DNA of 64,000 bases from Diadema setosum. Lineage: Eukaryota; Echinodermata; Echinoidea; Diadematoida; Diadematidae. The stretch spans positions 15,003,885 to 15,067,884 of the forward strand of contig NC_092705.1 in assembly GCF_964275005.1 (NCBI RefSeq). The letters are read 5' to 3'. The notes beneath the pieces are model-generated. The model searched no databases, was not told the origin of the DNA, and saw only the letters and a program-made list of their open reading frames with translations. Every line of letters begins with the position of its first letter. Within the stretch, counting starts at the first letter, position 1. The position numbers and the translations under genes were made by a program. Of the stretch, positions 12,101 through 20,800 are shown piece by piece.

Positions 12101-12596
12101 CTTGGCAAAAGCCAATTCTATGACAGTACACGCAGTAAAATTGTCTGTACCTGAATGACAGAACAGTGACTGGACGATACGATTTATGGCTTTCCTCTGA
12201 CGAAATTGGGTCACCCCAGAAATCATGATGGAACAAATCGGTCCACGGACTTTGTGGTCTCAAGTCTTTGTTTTTTACAATGGCTTCCAGGTCATCAAAC
12301 ACAAAATCTCCATGGCAACCGTTCCAGTATGATGCTATTGCCAGTCCGGCGACGAGCAGTGATGATACGACTGGCGACAGTCGTGGAACAGGAACGCCAT
12401 CATCAAAATCAGCGATGCCAGCTGACCGCAGCTGGTTGGAGTTGGCATCACAGACCAGAGTTTTCTTGTCTTCAGATTTCTTCTCACTATCAAGCAGACA
12501 CTTAGTGCGATTGCCCTTCACAATACCGCGATGGCCCGTGGTGCTTCTGTGTTTTGAACGTGGTCCAAAACTGTTGCTGCCCTCACAACTACTCAT
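1..12596 (-). CDS. TMTC4: TMTC4 orthologue, 9 coding exons, 3' part off the window
   Basis: This spans a gene for a transmembrane and TPR-repeat protein of the TMTC family. These are ER multipass proteins of the GT-C fold that O-mannosylate cadherin domains; TMTC4 has also been linked to ER calcium handling. Joining exons 12596-12151, 10328-10106, 9524-9437, 8288-8173, 7426-7221, 6713-6632, 5987-5785, 1033-853 and 113-1 gives 552 codons plus two bases with no stop. Every splice phase matches. Landmarks are FVFDD (DD at 101-102), HHDFWG (123-128), HPIHTE (217-222), VVGRAD (227-232), LCKEPGITVL (282-291), DNPASFADS (375-383), PWWLCFDWSMG (405-415) and FRVGFVVAER (476-485). The spacing and wording match vertebrate TMTC4 better than TMTC1-3. 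The TPR repeats, expected after about residue 550, lie beyond base 1. Identity is secure; exact orthology is from memory of the family. Confidence 0.93.
114..852 (-). other. TMTC4 intron 8
   Basis: This is AT-rich intron sequence with A-runs near 183-215 and 618. I see no exon, RNA gene or recognisable repeat in it. Confidence 0.7.
853..1033 (-). CDS. TMTC4: TMTC4 exon 8
   Basis: This exon encodes residues 455-515 with the block PFIPASNLLFRVGFVVAERA, which continues LYLPSLG and is conserved in all TMTC proteins. The acceptor is CCTAAAG and the donor is GTGAGT. It ends in phase 0, and exon 9 begins in phase 0. Confidence 0.92.
1413..2423 (+). repeat. AGGTCA/TGACCT interspersed element, copy 1
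   Basis: This copy runs from CTAGATATATCGCTACGG to GGAGGCATAAAAAA in TMTC4 intron 7. Its two ends and body match the reverse complement of 18556-19905. The body has degenerate units of roughly 150 bp, each with TGACCTTTGACC-type runs (near 1751, 1887, 2033 and 2202). A CGTACGGACGGA-rich stretch and a GGAGGCAT end followed by A residues come next. The A-tail suggests retroposition, with the 3' end at right. No protein is encoded. Confidence 0.8.
2985..3105 (+). repeat. Repeat fragment with TGACGTCA palindrome
   Basis: This resembles 4610-4735 (shared ACCTTTAA, ATGACGTCATCAAATT, CTTGAAAG and GTTCAAAGTACAACA words). It is interrupted at its right end by the SINE-like element that follows. Confidence 0.5.
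3128..3417 (-). repeat. tRNA-derived SINE-like element, copy 1
   Basis: On the minus strand the head (3417-3341) has a box A-like TGGCCGAGTGGTTAAAGG and a perfect box B GGTTCGAACCC. The body and A/T-rich tail run leftward. It aligns with 4060-4345 over its whole length. The 5' and 3' acceptor arms do not pair, so it is a SINE rather than a functional tRNA gene. Confidence 0.65.
4060..4345 (-). repeat. tRNA-derived SINE-like element, copy 2
   Basis: This is the same family and orientation as 3128-3417. The head is at 4345-4259. Box B is degraded to GGATCGAACCC on the plus-strand reading, and a short insert (CGTACGTGTG) sits between box B and the anticodon arm. The left part shares GCAAAATTTTGC and TTCTACATGGACGAA with copy 1. 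Confidence 0.6.
4610..5647 (+). repeat. Interspersed repeat ending in a perfect hairpin
   Basis: This non-coding repeat has three ATGACGTCAT palindromes, GCGCGC-rich words (5155-5290) and a terminal hairpin. The hairpin has TAGGTGATACGC at 5619-5630 and GCGTATCACCTA at 5636-5647 around a TGATA loop. The same TAGGTGATACGC word occurs at 2672. The family is not recognised and the left limit is approximate. Confidence 0.45.
5785..5987 (-). CDS. TMTC4: TMTC4 exon 7
   Basis: This exon encodes residues 388-454 plus two bases. It contains NYSYIYALNVWLLLNPWWLC, which continues into FDWSMGCVPLI, the hallmark of DUF1736, and then a further membrane helix. It follows a CCAACAG acceptor. The donor GTAACT is slightly off consensus. 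Confidence 0.93.
5988..6631 (-). other. TMTC4 intron 6
   Basis: This is AT-rich intron sequence. I see no other feature. Confidence 0.6.
6632..6713 (-). CDS. TMTC4: TMTC4 exon 6
   Basis: This 82-base exon encodes residues 360-387 and contains VDNPASFADS, identical in wording to vertebrate TMTC4 and part of the TMTC-specific DUF1736 region. The acceptor is TTCATTAG and the donor is GTATGT. Confidence 0.9.
6714..7220 (-). other. TMTC4 intron 5
   Basis: This is plain intron sequence with no recognisable repeat. Confidence 0.6.
7221..7426 (-). CDS. TMTC4: TMTC4 exon 5
   Basis: This exon encodes residues 292-359 plus two bases. It starts GVCFVYDV directly after the CKEPG block, as in the family. 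A basic, variable loop (about 300-345) follows, then a hydrophobic stretch ending LLVF. The donor GTGAGG is acceptable. The phase fits exon 6. Confidence 0.85.
7656..7710 (+). repeat. (CTGT)n/(CT)n microsatellite
   Basis: CTGT/TTGT repeats pass into pure CT dinucleotides inside TMTC4 intron 4 (7427-8172), which otherwise holds nothing recognisable. Confidence 0.9.
8173..8288 (-). CDS. TMTC4: TMTC4 exon 4
   Basis: This exon encodes residues 253-291. It has a membrane segment followed by LCKEPGITVL. Vertebrate TMTC proteins read KEQG here, so the proline at 286 is a deviation at a conserved site. The acceptor is AAGCAG, the donor is GTAAGT, and the exon ends in phase 0. Confidence 0.88.
8289..9436 (-). 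other. TMTC4 intron 3
   Basis: This is AT-rich intron sequence with A-runs near 8693-8708 and 9216-9228. I see no exon or clear repeat. Confidence 0.6.
9437..9524 (-). CDS. TMTC4: TMTC4 exon 3
   Basis: This short 88-base exon (residues 224-252 plus one base) begins VSGVVGRAD, the strongly conserved TMTC block that follows HTE, and runs into a membrane helix rich in Leu and Phe. It lies between an ATGTAG acceptor and a GTAAGT donor. The reading phase is continuous with exons 2 and 4. No start codon falls near its beginning, so it is easily missed. Confidence 0.88.
9525..10105 (-). other. TMTC4 intron 2
   Basis: This is AT-rich intron sequence. Nothing further is recognised. Confidence 0.6.
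10106..10328 (-). CDS. TMTC4: TMTC4 exon 2
   Basis: This exon encodes residues 149-223. It starts after a CTTTTGCAG acceptor and completes Arg149. It carries LNYYLAGGLYPWGFHVVNIL, then a second membrane segment, and ends with LFAVHPIHTEN before a GTAAGT donor. The HPIHTE block is characteristic of TMTC proteins. It ends in phase 0. Confidence 0.9.
10329..12150 (-). other. TMTC4 intron 1
   Basis: This 1.8 kb intron contains a C-run at 10581-10594, T-runs near 10662 and 11254-11270, and A-runs near 11430 and 11716. I see no coding segment in phase and no full repeat. Confidence 0.6.
12151..12596 (-). CDS. TMTC4: TMTC4 exon 1 (start codon, TM1, catalytic Asp pair)
   Basis: This exon encodes residues 1-148 plus two bases. 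A variable, charged N-terminus of about 75 residues is followed by a hydrophobic segment (about 75-91), then FVFDD and HHDFWG. The acidic pair in the first luminal loop is the expected GT-C catalytic site. The ATG at 12596 has A at -3 and is preferred. An in-frame ATG at 12635 would add MLECGIILFSIAI but has a weaker context. The donor is GTACAG after TTCAG, so the next exon must supply one base (it does, giving Arg149). Confidence 0.9.
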
Positions 12597-12748
12597 GATG
12601 GCAATGGAGAACAGGATAATACCACATTCCAACATGAAGACTTCTCAGAAACAGAGTGTTCCATCGACATATTGACCTCTCCTGGATGTCAAAAAGGATA
12701 TCAGATTGAATATTTAGTGAGGACAGGTTTTTGAACATCACCAAGACA

Positions 12749-12856
12749 TTAAAGGGACTGTACAGTACTGGTTGAGGTGGGGATTCATGTTTTGAACATT
12801 CCTAAGTGAGATAATGAAAAGCCTCTCATGAAATATGAAAGAGCATGTAATCTTAA
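12749..12856. mobile_element. TTAA foldback MITE, copy 1, left part
   Basis: This starts TTAAAGGGACTGTACAGT and matches the first 110 bases of the intact copies at 25438 and 31319. It breaks at an internal TTAA (12853-12856), where the intact copies continue with GAAGGATTCAA. That continuation resumes at 13762. Confidence 0.75.
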
Positions 12857-13761
12857 AGTGAAAACTAAGTTCTGGTAAGGGCTTGAGAACCCGTCTGGCA
12901 CCATTTCATATTTGCTTGCAATATATCGAAAGAGTCTACAAAGAAACTTACCTGGCTGACGCGGTTTGCCGGAATGATGAGTCGTTTTGGAGTATTTTGA
13001 GAAAAATAATAAAAGTCGGTAAACCGACTTTTATTTCAGAAGGCTCCAGACTAACTCGGTCTCAGGGAAAACTCGACCCTATTTCAGACAATTTACACAC
13101 AGTTCGTGATCGCCATGTTCATCAGTACTCTATAATACTACGGGCACCGGCCAAACGAGGCCTTACTGAGCAGACAGGAAAGTGCGTGCTAATCCTGTAC
13201 AAAACAAATGGACAGCGCGCGGTCCTCAAGCCTACTAGCAAAGACGCTTTATAATACGCACATCACCTCAGTTGCTGAGATGCGCGGTCTTTGAAGTTTT
13301 TGTTGTTGTTTATCAATTGTCTTTGATTGTTTTTAGAGGTGCTTGAGAGGCGCACACTAATTTTGCATGCGCGCCAAAGAGGTTTTTGATGCGCGTGTTG
13401 TAACAACTCGGACCATTACTGCGAGTAGCCAGAACGCTACAATGTAGTTTATACAGGCCGCTCCCGTATGCATAGTACTGTACAATCCAGAGGGAAAACC
13501 AGTACTTGCAGTAGCAGTACAACTCATCCCGCCGTCAAGCAAAGCGAGGCCGAGTTATCCCCGAGTCCGAGTCTAGCCTGACCCCGTTCGGGTAAGTTCC
13601 GAGACTGAATGTTTTTGGTTAATATATCCCATTTTCGTCGTTACCCATCGAATATCTTGTTATTACAGCGTTATTCCGCACATTTCCTAGGCATACGTTC
13701 ACATTTTGGAGCAAAATTTGACAACTTTTGCAGGCATACCAGAACTTTGTTTGGGCTTTAA
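12857..13761. mobile_element. TTAA-flanked element nested in MITE copy 1
   Basis: This is a 905-base insertion (including one TTAA) that splits a foldback MITE exactly at TTAA and duplicates it, as piggyBac-type elements do. Its ends are related: AAACTAAGTTCTGGTA inward from the left and AAACAAAGTTCTGGTA on the opposite strand at the right. Both resemble the host MITE's own end. The interior is partly CpG-rich and has a perfect palindrome at 13008-13035. No convincing protein is encoded. Because it lies just upstream of TMTC4 exon 1, it may also form part of that promoter. Confidence 0.6.
13008..13035. repeat. Perfect 28-nt palindrome
   Basis: AATAAAAGTCGGT and ACCGACTTTTATT are exact reverse complements, with AA between them. 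It lies inside the nested TTAA element. Confidence 0.9.
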
Positions 13762-14043
13762 GCAGGATTCAAGGTTTATTTGATGAAAATTGGTTTTCAA
13801 ATGGCTGAGATATCCAAAAAAGTGCTAATAATAAAAGGCGACATGCCACAACTTTATTAGGATCTCTTTGTTTCACCTTTTTTTGGATATCTCAGCCATT
13901 TCAAAACCGATTTTCATCGAATAAACTTTTGATACCTCTTAGAACTGCATGCTCTTTAACATCTCATAGAGTGGTTTCTGAATATCTCGCAAAACGTTAA
14001 AAGCTAAATCCTCACCTCGACCAGAACTGTACACACCCTTTAA
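13762..14043. mobile_element. TTAA foldback MITE, copy 1, right part
   Basis: This continues the MITE broken at 12856. It contains the inverted inner arms (AAATGGCTGAGATATCCAAA at 13799 and its complement near 13885) and ends ACACCCTTTAA. Confidence 0.75.
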
Positions 14044-15706
14044 AAATTGCTACAAAATTACAGCATCAGCTCCTACCTGTAGAGGATATGTACAAACAGC
14101 CATGTTAATTTGCAATTTGCAAATAATCACCTTTAAACAGACCTGCAACTGCCTCCCCTCCCCCCCCCTAAAAAAAAGAAAACATTCTAAGACAATGGGA
14201 CAATCTTTAAATTGTATGTAATCCTACTGACACAATGCAAGAGACTAAAGGTGAAAATGTAGTACTAGTATCCATACAAAGCTTATAATCTACAAACATA
14301 TCACAGTGGTAACTAATGTATACTCACCCCTTGGATCATGTCAAACTTCAAGTTGCAGTTCTTTGGTTTCAAACTGTTGATAGACTGCCAAGGAAATCTA
14401 CTATCCCTATCACTACCTACACTTCATGCAAATCACAGATGTGATGTCAGAGCTGGTATGTATCAATCACTTAATGCTGGAACCTCACCATTCGCAACGG
14501 AGCATAGATGCTGGAAAACTTGGATGAACATTTCCCCAAATGGCAGTTTTATGCAGCAAGTCAAATTCTCTGGCACCTAGGCTGTCCTGAAGACAAACAG
14601 GATGATGGGAGGTATTGCATCAATCATCAGGGCATCTAGCTTTCAACCTTGAACAAAAAACAAAACAAAAAAATCAAAGAAAAACAAGTTGGCTTATCAA
14701 CAAATTACAGTGAGACAATGTGTTCCCAGGTCTCATCACTCATTGTCTATCCCCCTATCGCTGGCAGTGTGCAAACACAAACCTGTCCACAGCCCAGCCA
14801 CCACCATCAGCACCAAGTGGGTGAGCAAACATGTGGCTGGGATTTGTTGACAATGTTATCAGTCGTGTTCACAGACTCTCCAGTCCGTCACTAACGACCA
14901 TACTCATAACCACTAGCGCTCCTCCCCCCCCCCCCCCATTTCCTTACAGGATTAAAACTGAAACTGAAATTGAAACTGATTAAATCACTCAAAATCATTA
15001 AAGAAATTAGGCTAACTCACATTGATTTTTAAGTGTACCGTAATAATTAAATACATAACCCCTGAAGGCATCAGTTTGTCAGAAACATGTTCCACAAAAA
15101 CCACATGTTCAAAATGGAGTAATTTTAAGGTCCTGTAGGATTACAAAAAACTATATATATATATTCTTTTGCATCTTTCCGAGTATAATGTAAATTATTT
15201 ATTATGATTTTGATAGTCATTCATACCCAATCACCCATGGTTTCCTTTTATAAGAGTGTGAATATAAACATTGTTTTATCCAGAAGGCCATGCCATGATC
15301 ACAACTATCCAAGCACTGCAAGCCGTAATTGTTGGAAAGTACAACGCCTCCATCTTATCTGTGTTTCTTTCTAATCTAGTGTACCCATGGTTTTTGTTTT
15401 CTTTCAAGGTGGTTCAATGTTTGGTAAACATTCACAAAACAAATGCAGGAAGATTTCAGAGAGCAATTAGGCAGATATTTAATGTGATATGATGCATCTT
15501 AATAATAATATGCAACAATATAAAAATTCACAAACCCAGTATTAAACTGAAGGTACCGGTACACATTCCTGTTCATGCAAAGCAACTTGCAGAAACTTGT
15601 ACCAGTATTATACATTGGCTTGCCAGGGCATGATGTTCTGGTACTAAGTTAGTAATCCTTTCTAACGTTACATGATTACTGATGATGTTTCTCCGGGAGC
15701 CATGAT
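14044..15706. other. Spacer without recognised gene
   Basis: C-runs lie at about 14157-14167 and 14925-14937, with an (AT)n at 15153. I see no exon, repeat family or RNA gene that I can support. Confidence 0.5.
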
Positions 15707-16153
15707 TCTGCACAACCTGGTTAGGTCCATTCCTCATCCAGCTCCCTTTTGGCAAAGGCACGGAGTGGCCGGACAACCAAAGACAGCTCCAGAGCAAGAG
15801 AATGGAGTACCGGTAGCCTTTAACTTCTTTGAGACATCTTCACAGTCTTAATTTTTTAAATGTTAAATCATCCCAATTATAAATGCAATGCACCAGGTAC
15901 CAAGATAGCTAGGTTACAATGATTTTCTCTTATCCAAATTCCCCAGATTAAAATGAAATCAAACTACTTTACTACCTTGGACTTTGGTAGAAAATGTCCA
16001 CTAGAAATTTCTACACGATTCCAGTGAAGACAGGTTTGTTTTTCGTCAACTGGTGATACTTGGACTGAATAGAATAGGTCTAACGTTACTACATATGTAT
16101 ATTAATCCTAACAAGTTTACTCATTAACTAGCGTTACAGTTAGTTTACATTTA
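15707..16153 (+). repeat. Paralogous block, copy 1 (empty site)
   Basis: This aligns with 18412-18555 joined to 19906-20178 over about 440 bases (shared GCACAACCTGGTTAGG, GGAGTACCGGTAGCC, CACCAGGTACCAAGAT, GTCAACTGGTGATACTTGG). Here the sequence reads CTTAATTTTTTAAATGTT without the 1.35 kb insertion found in copy 2. Confidence 0.8.
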
Positions 16154-17532
16154 ACTGTATGAGCTGTATTCAATCATTTTTGTTTACTCTCATCCAGTGA
16201 TCATAGTGATACGAGAGTGATACGATATTGATAATTTTAGTGCCCCAAAACTCTAAATGACCGAGGGGTACACAAAGTGAAAGGAGTAGGACCGTAGCAG
16301 TATTTCATCATCCATGATCCAGGGTAACCCATTTTCTCCAAGTTGCTCCAGGGCAAAGTTCTGCCCTGGCTATAATGTAACAATCAATGTCCTCGGCCTC
16401 GGTCAATTCAGTGCGAATGGCAATTTGAGCATGCTAGCTAGCTGCACACACACAAATGTACGTGACTTCAGGGTGCGGATTACTGTAGTATCAGCAAACC
16501 CTGCATTTGTGCAATATTAAAATCCCTTTGGATCGGATTACCTCAATTCGCTTAGCTTCAGAATGTCATTTTCACGGTTCAATTACTTTCACCCTTGAGG
16601 AGAGACTGGCTAAACACACTGAACTTGCTTGTAGACAAGCTTAAATTGTGTGTGTGTTTTTTTTTAATTCAGAATACTCACTCTTTGAAGTTTTGTGCTG
16701 ATCTTTTGTGGATTGTCCTATCCTCTCTCTCCTGCTGGCCCTCAGAGAACGCTACGTGCTTGTGGTATCGTTCTCTAGCGAGCACCGACAACAGCTACTG
16801 CGCGAGGCTAGGCGTGCTAGCATTCCGGAACCGCGCCGCGAAAGGGAGAGCACTACGTGCTCCTCTAACCACCTAGCTGCCTCATCGCATCCCGTCGTCG
16901 CGCCGATGAGCACGTAGCAACACAGACTTCGACTGAACCCTACTTTTAGCTAGCTTACAGTTGTGGGTAGGACACTGTTTTGCGAAGAACACTCAAGCTG
17001 TTGTTCGGCAGGGAAATCTACACTGATGTTGCATGCAGGTGAGAGAAGCACATCAACGAATTAACTTCTCTAACATAAACTCACGACGTCGACATTCTGC
17101 TGCTAGCTTGTGCGGCATGCGGGGCATGCTAGCTGGTAGTGGTATTGGTTACTGCTAACTGGGCAAAGTGGTGGTGGTGGTCGAGGTCTCTAACTGTTAG
17201 TTGCCGCATCATTTACTCTGATTGCAAATATCGTCTATGCAGGTAACGAAGGAATTTTCAGAGCTTCCAATCCTACTTCTAGTATAGTTCTTTTTTATTG
17301 ATAAAACAAAGGTACTCCAGACCACGCTCTAGCTGCGCACCCTGTTTCTGTTCCTTGGCTACTACTACTAACTACTATAAACTAGTAAAATTAATTAATT
17401 TGGGAGACAAGGGTGTATGGCGATGGCTGCATGGATTGCAGCATAGCCAGCAAGTCGAACCGCGTACTGCGGGAGCAACGATCGGTACAATACCCACCCG
17501 TGCGTGCAAAAGGGAGATGTTTATAGACTATG
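16154..17532. other. Spacer with a CpG-rich patch
   Basis: Bases 16735-16920 are unusually rich in CpG for this window (repeated GCGCGAGG, CCGCGCCGCG and GTCGTCGCGCCG). This could be an unmethylated promoter-like patch. No TATA box or exon can be tied to it, and the flanks show nothing else. Confidence 0.35.
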
Positions 17533-17599
17533 GAGTGGAATCCATAATTTGTGCAAATTAATGAATGTGAAGGTTCTCAAGCATGACAACTGAATGCTT

Positions 17600-18165
17600 T
17601 CTAAGGGACTGTACAGTATATATCCGACAAGTTTTGAGAAATTCTTTAGTCTGGTTGGCTGATTTCTCTGAACTTGTCGGATAGTCTAACTGACTTGTCA
17701 GATATTTTATCCGACAAGTTCCTTCATGAAATGCCCCCCAAGTTGAGGTGGGGATTCATGTTTTGAACATTCCTAAACGTGAGATAATGAGAATAAACCT
17801 CAGTCATATGAAATATGTTTGAGAGAAAGAGCATGTAATTTTAAGAAGGATTCAACGTTTAATTTATTTGATGAAAATTGGTTTTCAAATGGCTGAGATA
17901 TCCAAAAAAAAAGTGATAATAATAAAAGGCGACAGGCCACGCCTTTTATTAGGATCTCTTTCACCGTTTTGTTTCACCTTGTTTTAGCTAGGAGTAGGAG
18001 ATCTCGACCATTTCAAAACTGATTTTCGTCAAATAAACTTTTGATACTACTGGTACACCTTAGAATTGCATGCTCTTTGACATCTTAATAGAGTGGTTTC
18101 TGAATATCTTGCAAAATGTTAAAAGCTAAATCCTCACCTCAACCAGAACTGTACACACCCTTTAA
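17600..18165. mobile_element. TTAA foldback MITE, copy 2, with nested insert
   Basis: The left end is mutated (TCTAAGGGACTGTACAGTA) and the right end is ACACACCCTTTAA. Both inner inverted arms are present (17886 and 17995). About 125 bases at 17618-17745 interrupt the left arm; they contain ATCCGACAAGTT and its complement AACTTGTCGGAT. The flanking sequence has a paralogue without this MITE near 50560. Confidence 0.75.
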
Positions 18166-18411
18166 CATTCCACAGGTTTTGATGTTCCATGCTCCAAGCC
18201 GCTCTTCCAATACCACAGTAGAGTTTTGATATGAAGACTTAATTTCACAGGAAATGTTAAAATCCTGTGATTGTGTAAATTTTTTGGTTGACAGGCTAAT
18301 GTTACAGTACTTATAATCTCGCAGTTTTGTCTTCAAATTAAAGTTCCTTGTTATCAATACCCTAGGACTGACAAATAGGAACATTGTGGTCATTAGTAAT
18401 GCACAACTGCA

Positions 18412-20178
18412 CAACCTGGTTAGGTCCATTCCTCATCCAGCTCCCTTTTGGTAAAGGCACGAGTGGACAACCAAAGACAGCTCCAGAGCAAGAGAATGGA
18501 GTACCGGTAGCCTTTAACTTCTTTGAGACATCTTCACAGTCTTTATTAATTTTTTATGCCTCCGCCACGAAGTGGTGCCGGAGGCATTATGTTTTCGGGT
18601 TGTCCGTCCGTCCGTCCGTACGTCCGTACGTACGTCCGTACGTCCGTACGTCACTCCGTACGTCCGTCCGCATTCGTTTACGCGATAACTTGAGAAATAT
18701 TAACTGGAATTTTACCAAACTTGGTCCAAGTATAAAGTATGATAGGGCAATTACTTGATTAGATTTTGGGTGAAATCGGCCAAAGGTCAAAGGTCAAAGG
18801 TCAAGGTCAAATCATGAAATTGTATCCGTTTACGCGATAACTCAAGACTGGATCGAGCAAATTTCACCAAATTTTGTCCGAGGATGATGTATGATGGGAC
18901 AATTACATGATTAGTTTTTTAGTGAAATCGGACAGAGGTCAAAGGTCAAAGATCAAGGTCAAATCCTAAAATTTATCTGTTTACGTGATAACTCAAAACT
19001 GGATGAAGTAGCTTTCACCAAACTTGGTCCAAGGATGATGTATGATGGGGCAATTAGTTGAGGAGATTTTAGTGACATTGGCAAGAGGTCAAAGGTCAAA
19101 AGGTCAAGGTCAAATGCTAAAAATGTTGCTATTTCCCCCATATCTATGCAATGCCCGAAGGTATTTTATTGAAACTTAGTGTAGACATGTACTACTGCGT
19201 AAAGATTCTCCAGAGAGAGTTTCATGTCATAAGGTCAAAGGTCAAAAGGTCAAAGGTTAGGTGAAAATGTTGCAATTTCACTTTCTCGCAAATGGTTTAA
19301 TGTATCTTCATAGAACTTGGTACATATGCATGTACTGACTGGCAGGGATTATCTAGGGAATTGAGGGGTCATGGGTCAGTAGTCAGGGGTCAAAGGTCAA
19401 GGTCAACTCCTCAAAATTTTACTGCTTCCCTCATATACTAGTGTATATTCAATGCTTGCATTATTAGTTTTAAAACTTGATATATCAATGTTGTATTACC
19501 TAATGGAGATTCTCTGGGAAATTTCCAGCCAGAAGGTCAAAGGTCAAAGGTTAAGGATCAAAGGTCAGGTTTAAATGAAAAAAAAAAATCTATTTTGTAC
19601 TGTAATTACATTCTTTCTTCATACCTTGAAAATTACTCAATGCATAAACTTTATAACAGGGTCGGTCAGAAGTCAAGTAAAAATCCTCAATTCCCCAAAT
19701 ATGTGTACCTGCACTCTTAGACAATTATAGCAAACCCAGTTTGAGGAAAGTGAACATTCAATACATTTCTGACAAACCTGTCATATCAGTATTTTGCCAG
19801 TTATGTGAAACTGTCATCACACATTGTGAAGACATTGTACTATACACCTATTGGGAGAATCATGCATTATGGCGGAGGCATCAGTCGCCATAGCGACATT
19901 TCTAGTTTTAAATGTTAAATTATCCCAATTATGCAATGCACCAGGTACCAAGATAACTAGGTTACAATGATTTTCTCTTATCCAAATTCCCTGGATTAAA
20001 ATGCAATCAAACTACTTTACTACCTTGGACTTTGGTAGAAAATGTCCACTAGAAATTTCTACATGATTCCAGTGAAGACAGGTTGTTTCTCGTCAACTGG
20101 TGATACTTGGACTGAATAGGTCTACTACATCTGTATATTAAACCTACTCATTAACTAACATTACAGTTAGTTTACATT
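18412..20178 (+). repeat. Paralogous block, copy 2 (filled site)
   Basis: This is the second copy of 15707-16153, interrupted at 18556-19905 by the AGGTCA element. The flanks on both sides of the insertion align to copy 1. Confidence 0.8.
18556..19905 (-). repeat. AGGTCA interspersed element, copy 2
   Basis: This is the reverse complement of 1413-2423 with a longer body. On the plus strand it reads ATGCCTCC, (CGTACGTC)n-like sequence, then about six units of 140-160 bp. The units share ACTTGGTCCAAGGATGATGT and end in runs such as AGGTCAAAGGTCAAGGTCAA (near 18785, 18937, 19086, 19229, 19378 and 19534). It closes with GGCGGAGGCATCAGTCGCC. The limits are fixed by the empty site at 15.85 kb. The T-run before ATGCC would be the poly(A) of a minus-strand retroposon. 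Confidence 0.85.
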
Positions 20179-20193
20179 TGGATATGGGTAATG

Positions 20194-20800
20194 GATAAAA
20201 ATTTGCATTGAAGCATCTTACATACATTTTATTATTTGTTTCCACGTTTAGTTTCTGAATGTGAAATCTTTCCGATTACAGTTGCTGAGTTCGCTATAAA
20301 AAATAAAAAAAAAATGTGTGTTTCTGTGTGCTTAATATCATTTAACAATTAAAGAAGGTACTACAACAAGTACAATTTTCAGCTGATTTTTTTTTCTTCG
20401 CATGTCCTGTTCTCTGCACATATGACTGCTGCCAAAAATATTGAAGGGGACAGCAAACTGCTGCTTGCTTGATTTATTGTAAATGAGGAACATTGTGGTC
20501 ATTAGTAATGCATAAAAATTAGTATTAAAGCATCTTACATACATTTTATCATTTGTTTCCTCGTAACAAATCTGAATATGAAATCTTTTGGATTACAGTC
20601 ACTGAGTTAACTTTAAAAAAAAAAATGTGTGTTTCAGCATGCTTAATAGCATTTTACAATTAAAGAATTACTAAAATTTTCAGCTGATTTTTTTTTTTTC
20701 ACATGTCCTGTTCTCTGCACACATAACTGCTGCCAAAAATATTGAAGGGGACAGCAAACTGCTGCTTGGTCTATTTGTTGTAAATAAGGAATATGATGCA
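20194..20800 (+). repeat. Tandem duplication, two ~300 bp units
   Basis: Unit 1 (20194-20510) and unit 2 (20511-20800) share CATCTTACATACATTTTAT, CATGTCCTGTTCTCTGCACA and AATATTGAAGGGGACAGCAA. A weaker third relative lies at 51425-51500. Confidence 0.8.

Noticed and set aside
12883..13254. 123-codon plus-strand frame near the TMTC4 start
   Set aside because: It runs through the perfect palindrome of a TTAA-flanked insertion and shows no domain or codon pattern of a gene.
18384..18758. 124-codon plus-strand frame
   Set aside because: It reads from the paralogous block into the CGTACGTC repeats of the AGGTCA element, giving Val/Arg/Thr-Ser repeats.
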